From assembly GCA_016703785.1 (NCBI GenBank), contig JADJBM010000014.1, positions 106,878-170,877 on the forward strand: a stretch of DNA of 64,000 nucleotides, written 5' to 3'. The notes beneath the pieces were generated by a model, which did not search any database, was not told where the DNA came from, and saw only the letters and a program-made list of their open reading frames with translations. Positions 42,045 to 51,491 of the stretch are shown here, in pieces. Position numbers and translations under genes: made by a program. The DNA comes from Betaproteobacteria bacterium (lineage in GTDB: Bacteria; Pseudomonadota; Gammaproteobacteria; Burkholderiales; Rhodocyclaceae). Numbering within the stretch: position 1 is the stretch's first letter; every line of letters begins with the position of its first letter.

Positions 42045-44168
42045 TCAGCGCAAGCTGACCGATTCGGTAAGAATCTTAGGAGTGATGAAGACCAGCAACT
42101 CCGTCTTGTTATCCCGCCGTTCCTGGGTTTTGAACAGGAACCCGACATACGGCAAGTCTCCCAGCACGGGCACTCTTGACGTAATGCTGCGCTCATCCTG
42201 CGTGTAAATACCGCCGATGACCACCGTGCCGCCATTTTCCACCAGGACTTCCGTCTTCACGTGCTTGGTATCGATCGCCACACCGGCCCCCGTTGCAATC
42301 GAGGTGTTCGGCGAATCCTTGTTGACGTCAACAGTCAGATTGACCCTGCCATCCGGGGTGATTTGCGGCTTCACCCTGAGCGCCAGATTGGCCTTGCGGA
42401 AGGAGATGCTGGTGGCGCCCGAACTCGTGGCCTGCTGATAGGGTATCTCGACACCCTGCTCTATGAGCGCCTCAACTTGGTCTGCCGTCACGACACGCGG
42501 GCTCGACACGATTTTGCCCTTTCCGTCAGCCTCTAGCGCAGACACCTCCAGGTTGAGGAATCGCGTCGCCGCGCTGTTGAACAACACGAAGGAGAACTGA
42601 CCAGGCTGCTTGCCGGCGATGTTGGATGCCGGAAGGTTGGTCATCAACGTATTGGAATTGAAGTTTGGCGTAGTCGAAATCTGGCCGGTATGGAATCCCG
42701 TATCCGCAACGCCGCCACCCAGCGTATACCTCACTCCGGTGTTGCCAATGGTTTGACGAGAGATAAGCGCACCGGCATCGTGAAAACCGAACCGGACACC
42801 GAGATTCTTCGTGAAGTTGTCGTCCGCTTCGACGATCCTCGCCTCGATCATGACCTGCCGGGCAGGGATGTCAATCTCTGAAATCAGTCGACGAACGTCT
42901 TCAAGCCGGGTGGGCGAATCGGAGACGAAAAGCTTGTTCGTGCGCTCATCGACGATCACGGAACCGCGCTTGGAAAGAACCGTCTGGTCCTTGTTCTTGA
43001 GGAAGTCGAATACCGATTTCGCCTTATGGTAGTTCAACTGGAACGTCTCGGTACGAACCGGCTCCAGGTCGGTAATTTGCTGGCGGGATTCGAGCTGCAG
43101 TTTCTCCTTGGCGGCCAATTCGTCACGCGGTGCGATCCAGATGACGTTGCCGTTCTTGCGCATATCCAGGCCCTTGGCCTGCAAAATGATGTCGAGGGCC
43201 TGGTCCCACGGCACATCCTTGAGGCGCAGCGTCAGGTTGCCCCCGACGGTATCGCTGGTGATGATGTTGAAGTCCGTGAAGTCGGCAATCACCTGGAGAA
43301 CGGCGCGGACATCGATGTTCTGGAAATTCAGGGAGAGTTTCTCGCCCTGGTAGCCGCGACGACCGCTCTGGACCAGCTTGTTCGGATCCTCTACCAATTG
43401 CTTCACTTCCACGACGAACTGGTTGTCGCTCTGGTAGGCGTTGTGCTCCCACAGCCCCTTTGGCGAGATGACCATGCGTATGTTGTCGCCTTGCGGCTGC
43501 GTATTCACCGCTGTGATCGGCGTCGCGAAATCGGTCACATCCAGTCGCCGGCGCAGGGCATCCGGCAAAGAGGTTTTCAGGAATTCAACCACCAGATTGG
43601 AGCCCTGCTGACGAATGTCGATACCCACGTTGCTTTCCGACAGATCCACTACGACACGGCCTTCCCCATTCGTACCACGGCGAAAATTGATGTCCCGTAT
43701 GCTGGCCTTCTCCGCGGATGGCCTCGCTTCCGCAAAACGTTGCGAACCGATCTCATCGGCCTTCGGGGGAGCGCCGGCGGCCACGCCGCTGATTGTGATG
43801 AAGATATCCTTCCCGTCGAGCCGGGTCGTGGATTGGCGTACCTGCCTCAGGTTCAGGACGACGCGGGTGCGGTCGCCAACTTGCACCAGGTTGATGCTGC
43901 GCAAGTCGCCTTCGTTGAAGGTCTGCGCATTGCGCCCAAGCGCATTCGTCACGCCTGGGAAGTCATAGGCAATGCGCGGCGGGTTGGCCACGCTAAAGCT
44001 GGCCGGTACGGTCGCAAGGGGCTTGCTTGTCGTCAGTTTCAGGACGAGGTCGGCGCCTTGCTGGCTCACCCCCAGCGTTTCAATGGCGTTCTGTGCCCAC
44101 GCCGGCTGTATCAGCAGCAGGATGAATGGGAGCAACAACCGTTTGAGAATCGCATTTACTGTATTCAT
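42045..44168 (-). CDS. pilQ: Type IV pilus secretin
   Basis: A 707-residue outer-membrane secretin through which the type IV pilus passes. A signal peptide ends at AWA, two AMIN-type peptidoglycan-binding domains follow, then an STN domain (VRAVLQVIADFTDFNII), an N1 domain, and the C-terminal secretin core with TRVPVLGDLP and ending near KTELLVFITP. It overlaps pilP by 4 bp. Confidence 0.97.
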   Translation of the reverse strand: MNTVNAILKRLLLPFILLLIQPAWAQNAIETLGVSQQGADLVLKLTTSKPLATVPASFSVANPPRIAYDFPGVTNALGRNAQTFNEGDLRSINLVQVGDRTRVVLNLRQVRQSTTRLDGKDIFITISGVAAGAPPKADEIGSQRFAEARPSAEKASIRDINFRRGTNGEGRVVVDLSESNVGIDIRQQGSNLVVEFLKTSLPDALRRRLDVTDFATPITAVNTQPQGDNIRMVISPKGLWEHNAYQSDNQFVVEVKQLVEDPNKLVQSGRRGYQGEKLSLNFQNIDVRAVLQVIADFTDFNIITSDTVGGNLTLRLKDVPWDQALDIILQAKGLDMRKNGNVIWIAPRDELAAKEKLQLESRQQITDLEPVRTETFQLNYHKAKSVFDFLKNKDQTVLSKRGSVIVDERTNKLFVSDSPTRLEDVRRLISEIDIPARQVMIEARIVEADDNFTKNLGVRFGFHDAGALISRQTIGNTGVRYTLGGGVADTGFHTGQISTTPNFNSNTLMTNLPASNIAGKQPGQFSFVLFNSAATRFLNLEVSALEADGKGKIVSSPRVVTADQVEALIEQGVEIPYQQATSSGATSISFRKANLALRVKPQITPDGRVNLTVDVNKDSPNTSIATGAGVAIDTKHVKTEVLVENGGTVVIGGIYTQDERSITSRVPVLGDLPYVGFLFKTQERRDNKTELLVFITPKILTESVSLR

Positions 44169-44689
44169 TTCCTGCCCTCCTGCTGCTTTTCCTGCAACTG
44201 CAAGGTGCTTGTGCGCTCAGCGTAGTCCCCGAGCGAATCGGGAACCAGCTCTTTCAGTTTCACCTCGGTGTCGTTGATGTCGGTAATGATTCCGAAGTTC
44301 TGTCCCATGTAGTTCCCAATCTTCACCTGATGCAGATTCTTGTCGGCCTGAACCAGGGCATGCACCATCTTGCCCTTGGTCAGCGTCCCTACCATCTTCA
44401 ACGACTCCAGCGGATAGGCTTCCAGTGGCTCCTTACGTCGATCGAGATCAGGCTTGATGCCCCCTCCCCCCGCTTTGCGTTCCGGCTCAATCTTCGAGGT
44501 ATTGAAAGGATCAACCAGGTCGCCGGCTTGGTACGCAACCTGCGGAAAGTTCTTGATCTCCGGCAAAGGCGGAATTCTTCCCTTGAAGTCCTTGGTGGCG
44601 TCTTTCATCCACTGACGCAGATCCTGATGGTCCTCGCCGCCACACGCCGCCAGGCCGAGGCAGGCCAGGAAAATGGCTGCGCGCCTCAT
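44165..44689 (-). CDS. pilP: Type IV pilus assembly lipoprotein
   Basis: A 174-residue lipoprotein (lipobox LGLAAC) with the HR-type beta domain that connects PilQ to PilNO. It overlaps both neighbours by 4 bp. Confidence 0.95.
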   Translation of the reverse strand: MRRAAIFLACLGLAACGGEDHQDLRQWMKDATKDFKGRIPPLPEIKNFPQVAYQAGDLVDPFNTSKIEPERKAGGGGIKPDLDRRKEPLEAYPLESLKMVGTLTKGKMVHALVQADKNLHQVKIGNYMGQNFGIITDINDTEVKLKELVPDSLGDYAERTSTLQLQEKQQEGRK

Positions 44690-45378
44690 TTCTTGGCTCC
44701 TTTGGCTTTGTCCTGGGCTGCCTTTGCTCGACGCTGTGCAGCCAGTTCCTCTTCATCAAGGTACCGGTACGTCATCGCTGTGGCATCCATCTTGAGCAGC
44801 GCCCCCTTATCCGGAGCGACGGCAACATTGGTCAAGGACACGATCCGCGATAGCTTCGCCACGTCCGCAGCAAATGCCCCCAGATCGTGATAGGAGCCCG
44901 TTATCTTCAAGGTAATGGGCAGCTCCGCGTAGAAATCCTTGGTCGTTTCCTTGCCGGGCTTGAACAATTCGAACTGAAGTCCCCGCCCCAGTCCAGCCTG
45001 GTTGATGTCGATCAGCAAGGCTTCCATCTCGGCCTTGTTCGGCAACTGCTTGAGCAACGCGCCGAACGACTTGTCGATATCGGCCAGCTGCTTGCGGTGC
45101 TCCTCAAGATTCACCGCCTGCCGCTTCTTGTCCAGATACTCGTCCTTGAATTTGGCTTCCTGCTGGCGCTTGGCATCCAGGTCCTCGATCTGCGCCTTCC
45201 AGTCCAACCACCAGCCGCCAACCAGCAGGGCCGCGAACAAACCCAGCAACACCGTCGCCCGCGGCAGAACCGGCCACGTGCCGATATCCTTCGGGTCCAG
45301 GGCCTTGAAATCTTCGGCAAGCGCCCGAAAGTCGATCTTGGGGATTGCCGGAATTTTCGGCATGCTCGGCTTCTTCAT
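44686..45378 (-). CDS. pilO: Type IV pilus inner-membrane protein PilO
   Basis: A 230-residue bitopic protein with one transmembrane helix near residues 43-63, a coiled coil, and a ferredoxin-like periplasmic domain; it pairs with PilN in the alignment complex. The C-terminal tail is Lys/Ala-rich. Confidence 0.95.
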   Translation of the reverse strand: MKKPSMPKIPAIPKIDFRALAEDFKALDPKDIGTWPVLPRATVLLGLFAALLVGGWWLDWKAQIEDLDAKRQQEAKFKDEYLDKKRQAVNLEEHRKQLADIDKSFGALLKQLPNKAEMEALLIDINQAGLGRGLQFELFKPGKETTKDFYAELPITLKITGSYHDLGAFAADVAKLSRIVSLTNVAVAPDKGALLKMDATAMTYRYLDEEELAAQRRAKAAQDKAKGAKK

Positions 45379-45980
45379 GCTTTCTTATCCTGCTGGGGTG
45401 GCCGTGCACCCGGTGCCGGCTTCTTGTCCGTCTCCGCCGCCGCCCGCGTGATGATCACATTCAGATTGAATTCAGCGTAACGCCGGTTGCCCACAGTAAC
45501 CGCCTTGATCTCGACGAGATCGGGCCGCTCGAGAAGCGGCGATGCCTCGAGATTACGCATCAGTGTCGAAACCCTGGCATTGGACTGTGCAACCCCGATG
45601 ACGCCGATCTTGTTCCCGGCCTGCTTCACCGACTTCAGATAAATACCGGAAGGCACTTGGCGCGCCAGCTCGTTGTACAGTTGGACGGTTTCGGCGCGGC
45701 TACCCTGCAGGGATTCGATCACGCCCTTTCTGGACAATAGCGCATTGGTCTGCTCCTTCAGGCGCTTGATCTCGTCGATCTCCTTGTCGAGGGCGGCGAT
45801 CTCCTTCTTGAGGAAATCGTTCTTGCGTTCCTGCTGGCCGATATAGCCCGCTATCACGCCATGCACCATGACTACGATGAGGATAGCCAATACGGCAATC
45901 AGGCCGGACAGTGCGAAGAACTGCTGGCGCTGGGCTTTACGCTTCTCCTCGCGGTGAGGCAGTAGATTGATGCGGATCAC
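45375..45980 (-). CDS. pilN: Type IV pilus assembly protein PilN
   Basis: A 201-residue protein with the conserved cytoplasmic N-terminus MIRINLLPHREEKR that binds PilM, one transmembrane helix, a coiled coil and a periplasmic ferredoxin-like domain. It overlaps pilM and pilO by 4 bp. Confidence 0.96.
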   Translation of the reverse strand: MIRINLLPHREEKRKAQRQQFFALSGLIAVLAILIVVMVHGVIAGYIGQQERKNDFLKKEIAALDKEIDEIKRLKEQTNALLSRKGVIESLQGSRAETVQLYNELARQVPSGIYLKSVKQAGNKIGVIGVAQSNARVSTLMRNLEASPLLERPDLVEIKAVTVGNRRYAEFNLNVIITRAAAETDKKPAPGARPPQQDKKA

Positions 45981-47056
45981 TGGTCGAACCTCCGCAGCGC
46001 AAGACCGCAGGCAACAAGCAATGAGGGCGCATCCGTCGCCAGATTCTTCGGACGAATGCGCTGTGACAGCGCCATGTTGGCAAAAGGATTTGCGACGATC
46101 GTGCTGATCTGGGTTCTTTCCGCTACCGTCTCATCCACCCCGGCGATGACGGCGCAACCGCCGGCCAGCACGACATGGTCAACCTGGTTGAATTGCGTCG
46201 AGGTAAAGAAGAACTGCAGGGCCCGCGAGACCTCCAGCGCAAGGTTGTCCAGGAAAGGCCGCAACAGATCCGACTCAAAATTCTCCGGCAGATTGCCCGT
46301 TCGCTTAGCGGATTCGGCTTCTTCCTGGCTCATGCCGTATTGACGCACGATATCCTGCGTCAGCTGGCTGCCGCCGAATGCCTGCTCGCGCGCATAAACA
46401 GGCTGGTCGTTGCGCAGGATCGTGACATTCATGACGTTTGCCCCGATGTCGATCAGGGCAATGGTCTGGTTGTGCCCGCCTTCCGGAAACTGGCTCTCGA
46501 CAAGTTCGAAGGCCGCTTGCGCTGCGTAGGACTCGACATCCATGACCAGCGGCCTCAGCCCTGCCGCCTCGGCCACGGCCACGCGGTCCTCGACTTTCTC
46601 CTTGCGCGAGGCGGCAATCAGCACCTCGACCTCTTCGGGGCTGCTGGGCGCCGGACCGACGACCTGGAAATCCAGATTCACTTCGTCCAGAGCGAAGGGG
46701 ATGTATTGATTGGCCTCCGACTCGACCTGGAATTCCAGTTCGCGCTCGCGCTGTCCTGCCGGGACAATGATCTTCTTTGTGATGACAGCTGCGGCAGGCA
46801 ACGCCATGGCAACAAACTTGGTCGAGGTGCCCATACGCTTCCAGGCGCGCTTGACCGCATCCGCCACGGTCTCCAGGTTGGTGATGTTTCCATCCACCAC
46901 CGCATCGCGTGGCAGGGTCTCGATCGCGTAGCGCTCGATCCTGTAGCTCCCTTTCGCCGCCTCCGCCAGTTCGACCATCTTGACCGATGAGGAACTGATG
47001 TCGAGTCCAAGTAGCGGACGCGCTTTCGGGTTGAATATCGAGAGATCTATCTGCAA
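45977..47056 (-). CDS. pilM: Type IV pilus actin-like protein PilM
   Basis: An actin-fold ATPase that binds PilN on the cytoplasmic face (LLGLDISSSSVKMVEL, later ALIDIGANVMNVTIL and LAGGCAVIAGVDE). I place the start at TTG 47056, which has AAAAGGA 6 bp upstream and gives about 14 residues before the LLGLDIS core, as in other PilM proteins. The in-frame ATG at 47092 has no ribosome site and would add 12 residues. First gene of pilMNOPQ. Confidence 0.95.
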   Translation of the reverse strand: MQIDLSIFNPKARPLLGLDISSSSVKMVELAEAAKGSYRIERYAIETLPRDAVVDGNITNLETVADAVKRAWKRMGTSTKFVAMALPAAAVITKKIIVPAGQRERELEFQVESEANQYIPFALDEVNLDFQVVGPAPSSPEEVEVLIAASRKEKVEDRVAVAEAAGLRPLVMDVESYAAQAAFELVESQFPEGGHNQTIALIDIGANVMNVTILRNDQPVYAREQAFGGSQLTQDIVRQYGMSQEEAESAKRTGNLPENFESDLLRPFLDNLALEVSRALQFFFTSTQFNQVDHVVLAGGCAVIAGVDETVAERTQISTIVANPFANMALSQRIRPKNLATDAPSLLVACGLALRRFDQ

Positions 47057-47298
47057 GGAAAATCCTTTTGAATTCTCGTTAGTTAGGCGCATTACAGATA
47101 ATTTACATTAAATCCTAGCAACAACTATGCTTTGTGTAAAGTCTTTTTTCCTTTCCGGTGTCGCTTTCCCCCGACAACTCCAGAATGCGCTTGTAGTTCT
47201 TCAATAACTATCTGATTCAGTATGAAAATGTATGATCTGAAGAGTAGGCAAAATAGCCACAACTCACTCTGAGCGGTCACGCCAAGGCGGGCAGAGCA

Positions 47299-47304
47299 TA
47301 TAAT
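47299..47304 (+). promoter_or_regulatory. -10 element upstream of ponA
   Basis: A consensus TATAAT 20 bp before the ponA start, in the AT-rich gap (47093-47323) that separates divergent pilM and ponA. No convincing -35 is seen at 17 bp, so the assignment is tentative. Confidence 0.45.
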
Positions 47305-47323
47305 TGCGCGCTTTCCCAATGCA

Positions 47324-49657
47324 TTGAGTCCATCCTTGCCCACCGTACTGCGCTGGATTGCCTATCCCATCCTGCTCCTCGCAGGCCTTGCCCTCATCGG
47401 CATTGCCTTGCTGGCCATTGTCGTCATCCTGGCTTATCCCCAGTTGCCCTCGATCGAGGTGCTGACCGATTACCAGCCCAAGATCCCTCTGCGCGTCTAT
47501 ACCGCCGACGGCCATCTGATCGGCGAATTCGGCGAGGAGCGGCGAGCACTCGTACGCATCGCAGATGTGCCGCAGGTCATGAAGCAGGCCATTCTGGCGG
47601 CCGAGGACGAACGTTTCTATCAGCATCCCGGCGTAGACACGCTGGGCGTGCTGCGCGCCGCCTATGCGAATTTCACCAGCGGCGGCAAGCGGCAGGGCGC
47701 CAGCACCATCACCATGCAGGTGGCGCGTAACTTCTTCCTCTCGCGGGAGAAGACCCTGTCGCGCAAGGTGTATGAAGCGTTGCTCGCCTTCAAGATCGAG
47801 AACAACCTCTCCAAGGACGAAATCCTCGAGATCTACATCAATCAGATCTACCTCGGCCAGCGCGCCTACGGGTTTGCCGTGGCTGCGCAGATCTATTACG
47901 GCAAGCCGCTGAAAAGCATCAGCCTGGCCGAGGCCGCCATGCTGGCGGGGTTGCCGAAGGCCCCTTCCAGCTTCAATCCTGTCGCCAACCCCAAGCGAGC
48001 CAAGTTGCGCCAGCTTTATGTCCTGCGACGCATGCATGAACTGGGTTTCATCAATGACAAGCAACTGGCCGAAGCGCAGGCGCAGGATCTGCGCATCAAG
48101 CGCGACGTCAATGAGTTCGCGGTACGGGCAGATCACGTCGCGGAAATGGCGCGGCAAATGGCTTACGAGCGTTTCCAGGATGACGCCTACACAAAAGGCC
48201 TGCGCGTCATCACCACCATCCTCAAGGCGGACCAGGAGGCGGCCTATGCCAGCCTGAGGCGCGGTGTGCTCGATTACGACAAGCGCCATGGCTATCGGGG
48301 CGCAAAGGGCTATGTGGATATCGGGAAGCCGGGCACCGCTGTGGACGAAGTCCTGGAGGAGGCCCTGCAGGATGAGCATGATTCCGACGACATCTATGCC
48401 GCGGTGATCCTCGAGGCCGGGCCGAAGCTGGTGAAGGCTTATAGGCGTGGGGGCGAAATCGTGCAGGTTTCCGGTGACGGCCTGAAGTTCGCCCAGCGCA
48501 TGCTGGACGAGAAGGCGCCCGCCAACAAGCGCCTGCGCCGTGGCGCCATCATCAATGTGCAGAAGGATGACAAGGGCGCTTGGCTAATCCTGCAGCTGCC
48601 GGAAGTCGAAGCTGCCTTCGTCTCCGCCAGCCCGACCGATGGCGCCATACGCGCCCTGGTGGGCGGCTTCGATTTCAATCGCAACAAGTTCAACCACGTC
48701 ACCCAGGCCTGGCGCCAGCCGGGATCCAGCTTCAAGCCTTTCATCTATTCCGCTTCGCTCGAAAAGGGCTTCACGCCCGCCAGCATCATCCAGGACGAGC
48801 CATTGGTCGTTTCTGCCGCCGAAACCGGCAGCCAGGCGTGGGAGCCGAAGAACTACGACGGCAAATACGAAGGGCCGATGCCCATGCGCACGGCATTGGC
48901 GAAATCGAAGAACCTGGTTTCCATCCGCATCCTCAAGTCGATCGGTACGCAATACGCCCAAGACTACATTACGCGCTTCGGGTTCGATGCCGACAAGCAC
49001 CCGCCCTATCTGACCATGGCGCTGGGCGCGGGCAGCGTGACGCCCTGGCAGCAGCTGGCCGGCTATGCCGTGTTTGCCAACGGCGGCTACCGCATCCAGC
49101 CCTACATCGTGAAACAGATCCTGGACGACAAGGGCAATGTGCTGGCTGAAGCCCAGCCCGCCACGGCCGGCGACGAATCCCTGCGCGCCATCGATCCGCG
49201 AAACGCCTACCTGATGGACAGCATGATGCATGACGTCGTGCGCCGGGGCACCGCAACGCGCGCCATGCAGCTCAAGCGCGGCGATCTGGCCGGCAAGACC
49301 GGCACCACCAACGATTTCATCGATGCCTGGTTCTGCGGCTACCAGCCCACCCTGGTCGGCATCGCCTGGATCGGCTTCGACCAGCCGAAGAAACTGGGCA
49401 ACGGCGAAACGGGCGGCTCCGCCGCCCTGCCGATCTGGATCGGTTACATGGAGAAGGCGCTGAAGTCCGTACCGGAATCCTTCATGGCTGCGCCCGAAGG
49501 ACTGGTGACGATCAAGATACCGGCGGAAGGCGCCGTCGAAACGGGCGGAACGGCGACGGAACTGATCTACAAGGAAAGCCTGCCGCCGCCGCCGGAAATC
49601 GGCGAGCCCGAGTCGCCCCAAAGAATGACCTTCCCGGCGCAGAACGTATCGGGCTGA
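47324..49657 (+). CDS. ponA: Penicillin-binding protein 1A (bifunctional)
   Basis: A 777-residue class A PBP with one N-terminal transmembrane helix. The transglycosylase domain shows AAEDERFYQHPGVD and the transpeptidase domain shows PGSSFKPF (catalytic Ser), SKN and GKTGTTND. It polymerises and crosslinks peptidoglycan. The start is TTG at 47324 in this reading, with no clear ribosome site; another in-frame TTG follows at 47336. Divergence from pilM is the standard proteobacterial arrangement. Confidence 0.95.
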   Translation: MSPSLPTVLRWIAYPILLLAGLALIGIALLAIVVILAYPQLPSIEVLTDYQPKIPLRVYTADGHLIGEFGEERRALVRIADVPQVMKQAILAAEDERFYQHPGVDTLGVLRAAYANFTSGGKRQGASTITMQVARNFFLSREKTLSRKVYEALLAFKIENNLSKDEILEIYINQIYLGQRAYGFAVAAQIYYGKPLKSISLAEAAMLAGLPKAPSSFNPVANPKRAKLRQLYVLRRMHELGFINDKQLAEAQAQDLRIKRDVNEFAVRADHVAEMARQMAYERFQDDAYTKGLRVITTILKADQEAAYASLRRGVLDYDKRHGYRGAKGYVDIGKPGTAVDEVLEEALQDEHDSDDIYAAVILEAGPKLVKAYRRGGEIVQVSGDGLKFAQRMLDEKAPANKRLRRGAIINVQKDDKGAWLILQLPEVEAAFVSASPTDGAIRALVGGFDFNRNKFNHVTQAWRQPGSSFKPFIYSASLEKGFTPASIIQDEPLVVSAAETGSQAWEPKNYDGKYEGPMPMRTALAKSKNLVSIRILKSIGTQYAQDYITRFGFDADKHPPYLTMALGAGSVTPWQQLAGYAVFANGGYRIQPYIVKQILDDKGNVLAEAQPATAGDESLRAIDPRNAYLMDSMMHDVVRRGTATRAMQLKRGDLAGKTGTTNDFIDAWFCGYQPTLVGIAWIGFDQPKKLGNGETGGSAALPIWIGYMEKALKSVPESFMAAPEGLVTIKIPAEGAVETGGTATELIYKESLPPPPEIGEPESPQRMTFPAQNVSG

Positions 49658-49687
49658 TCCCGCCCGCGGGGACGGAGGCGGGCTCGA
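49658..49687. terminator. GC-rich hairpin between ponA and cyaY
   Basis: Arms CCCGCC and GGCGGG lie in the 30-bp convergent gap. No U-tract follows, so it is a weak, possibly bidirectional terminator. Confidence 0.4.
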
Positions 49688-50005
49688 TCAGGTGAAGACT
49701 ACGTGCTCGCCGGCCTGCTCCGATGCCAACCGCTCCAGGGTGGCGAACAGTTCTGCGCCGTCTCGGGTGCCGACCCATCGGCCCTGCTCGTGGCGGAAAT
49801 GAAATCCGCCGGAACGCGCCGCCACCCAGATCTCGCGCGCGGCGGCATGGCGATTGATGATGATCTTGCTGCCGTCGCCGAACTCCAGCTCCAGGACACC
49901 GCCGGCCTGCAGTTCGTAATCGATATCCGCAGCACAGGCATCCAGCGCCTGCTCGATCCTCGCCAAGGTTGCCCCGGCCAGGGTGTTGAACTCCGTTTCT
50001 TCCAT
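49688..50005 (-). CDS. cyaY: Frataxin-like protein CyaY
   Basis: A 105-residue frataxin with the acidic N-terminal helix (MEETEFNTLAGATLARIEQA), beta-sheet core containing VLELEFGDGSKIIINRH and the conserved EIWVAARSGGFHF. It binds iron and modulates Fe-S cluster assembly with IscS. It is divergent from lptM-lysA, the usual arrangement. Confidence 0.96.
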   Translation of the reverse strand: MEETEFNTLAGATLARIEQALDACAADIDYELQAGGVLELEFGDGSKIIINRHAAAREIWVAARSGGFHFRHEQGRWVGTRDGAELFATLERLASEQAGEHVVFT

Positions 50006-50044
50006 CACAGCCCTTCTGCTAACATCATGATTTTTGCAGACACC

Positions 50045-50215
50045 ATGCGCACCCTCGCTGCACTCATTGCCGTTGTTCTGCTTGGTGCATGCGGCACCAA
50101 GACCTCGCTCACCCTTCCGCCCCGGCCCGCGCCGGAGAGCGCCAAAGCGACCACGGCGACATCGCCTACCCCGCCCGCAGATGATAGCAAAGCCGGCGGC
50201 GCCACTGCGCGATGA
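50045..50215 (+). CDS. lptM: LptM (YifL)-type small lipoprotein
   Basis: A 56-residue lipoprotein with lipobox LLGAC, then GTKTSLTLPP, the short motif of the LptM/YifL family, and a Pro/Ala/Thr-rich tail. LptM assists maturation of the LPS translocon LptD in Enterobacteria. ATG at 50045 or 50027 is possible. The stop overlaps the lysA start (ATGA), the conserved lptM-lysA gene pair. Confidence 0.88.
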   Translation: MRTLAALIAVVLLGACGTKTSLTLPPRPAPESAKATTATSPTPPADDSKAGGATAR

Positions 50216-51456
50216 GTCCTTTCGCCTACCGTAACGGCATCCTCTGCGCCGAGGAGGTGCCCTTGCCGCGGATCGCTGCCGACCACGGCACGCCCTGCTA
50301 TGTCTACTCCCGCGCCGCACTGCTGTCGCGATTCGACGCGTTCCGCCAGGCGCTGGCCGGGCGGGACGCGCTGATCTGCTATGCCGTCAAGGCCAACTCG
50401 AACCTTGCCATCCTGAACCAGTTCGCGCGCGCAGGCGCCGGTTTCGACATCGTGTCTGGCGGCGAGCTGGCGCGCGTCCTCGCCGCCGGCGGCGATCCGG
50501 CCAAGGTGGTCTTCTCCGGGGTTGGCAAGACGATTGAAGAGATGCGCCAGGCACTGGCAACCGGCATTTTCTGCTTCAACGTCGAGTCCGCCGAGGAACT
50601 GGGCCGCCTCAACGAGCTGGCCGGACAGTCGGGCAAGAAAGCCCCCATCGCCATCCGCGTGAATCCCGACGTAGACCCGAAGACGCATCCCTACATTTCC
50701 ACCGGCCTGCGCAGCAACAAGTTCGGCGTCGCCTACGGCGAGGCGTTCGCGCTGTATCTGCGCGCCCGCGCGCTACCGCATGTCGACATCGCCGGCATCG
50801 CCTGCCACATCGGCTCGCAGCTGCTCGATCCGGCGCCGGCCGCCGAGGCCGCCGGCAAGATACTGGTCCTCGCCGATCGACTGGCCGACGCGGGCATCCC
50901 CTTGCGTCATCTCGACCTCGGCGGCGGCATCGGCATCCGCTACCGCGACGAAACGCCGCCTGCCATCGCCGACTATCTCGCGCCGATCCTGGCGCAGCTG
51001 GCGGGGCGCAAGGAAAAAATCCTCTTCGAGCCCGGGCGCGCACTGGTCGGCAATGCCGGCATCCTGCTCACCCGCATCGAATACCTGAAGCACGGCGAGG
51101 AGAAGAACTTCGCCATCGTCGACGCGGCCATGAACGACCTGATGCGGCCGGCGCTCTACGATGCCTGGCACGACATCCTGCCGGTGCGGCAGAACGCCGG
51201 CACTGAAGCGGAGTACGAGGTCGTCGGCCCGGTATGCGAGTCGGGCGACTTCCTCGGACATGCCCGCCGTCTGGCGGTCGAAACAGGCGATCTGCTGGCC
51301 ATCCTCTCCGCGGGGGCCTACGGCATGGTCATGAGCTCCAACTACAACACCCGTCCGCGCGCCGCCGAGATCATCGTAGACGGCGCGCAGGCCTTCCTCG
51401 TCCGTCGCCGGGAAAACACCGAGCAACTCTTCGCCCTGGAAACGGTCATTGACTGA
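50212..51456 (+). CDS. lysA: Diaminopimelate decarboxylase
   Basis: A 414-residue PLP enzyme of the alanine-racemase fold that makes lysine from meso-diaminopimelate. The PLP lysine is in YAVKANSN; the conserved VNPDVDPKTHPYISTGLRSNKFG region (as NPDVDP and SNKFG), HIGSQ, GGGIGI and CESGDFLG are present. Translation is coupled to lptM. Confidence 0.97.
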   Translation: MSPFAYRNGILCAEEVPLPRIAADHGTPCYVYSRAALLSRFDAFRQALAGRDALICYAVKANSNLAILNQFARAGAGFDIVSGGELARVLAAGGDPAKVVFSGVGKTIEEMRQALATGIFCFNVESAEELGRLNELAGQSGKKAPIAIRVNPDVDPKTHPYISTGLRSNKFGVAYGEAFALYLRARALPHVDIAGIACHIGSQLLDPAPAAEAAGKILVLADRLADAGIPLRHLDLGGGIGIRYRDETPPAIADYLAPILAQLAGRKEKILFEPGRALVGNAGILLTRIEYLKHGEEKNFAIVDAAMNDLMRPALYDAWHDILPVRQNAGTEAEYEVVGPVCESGDFLGHARRLAVETGDLLAILSAGAYGMVMSSNYNTRPRAAEIIVDGAQAFLVRRRENTEQLFALETVID

Positions 51457-51491
51457 TGTCCTGAACCTGTTGTCCTGAATCTTATCCAACC

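Noticed and set aside
51457..51480. Direct repeat of TGTCCTGAA after lysA
   Set aside because: Two short copies only, without structure or recurrence elsewhere.
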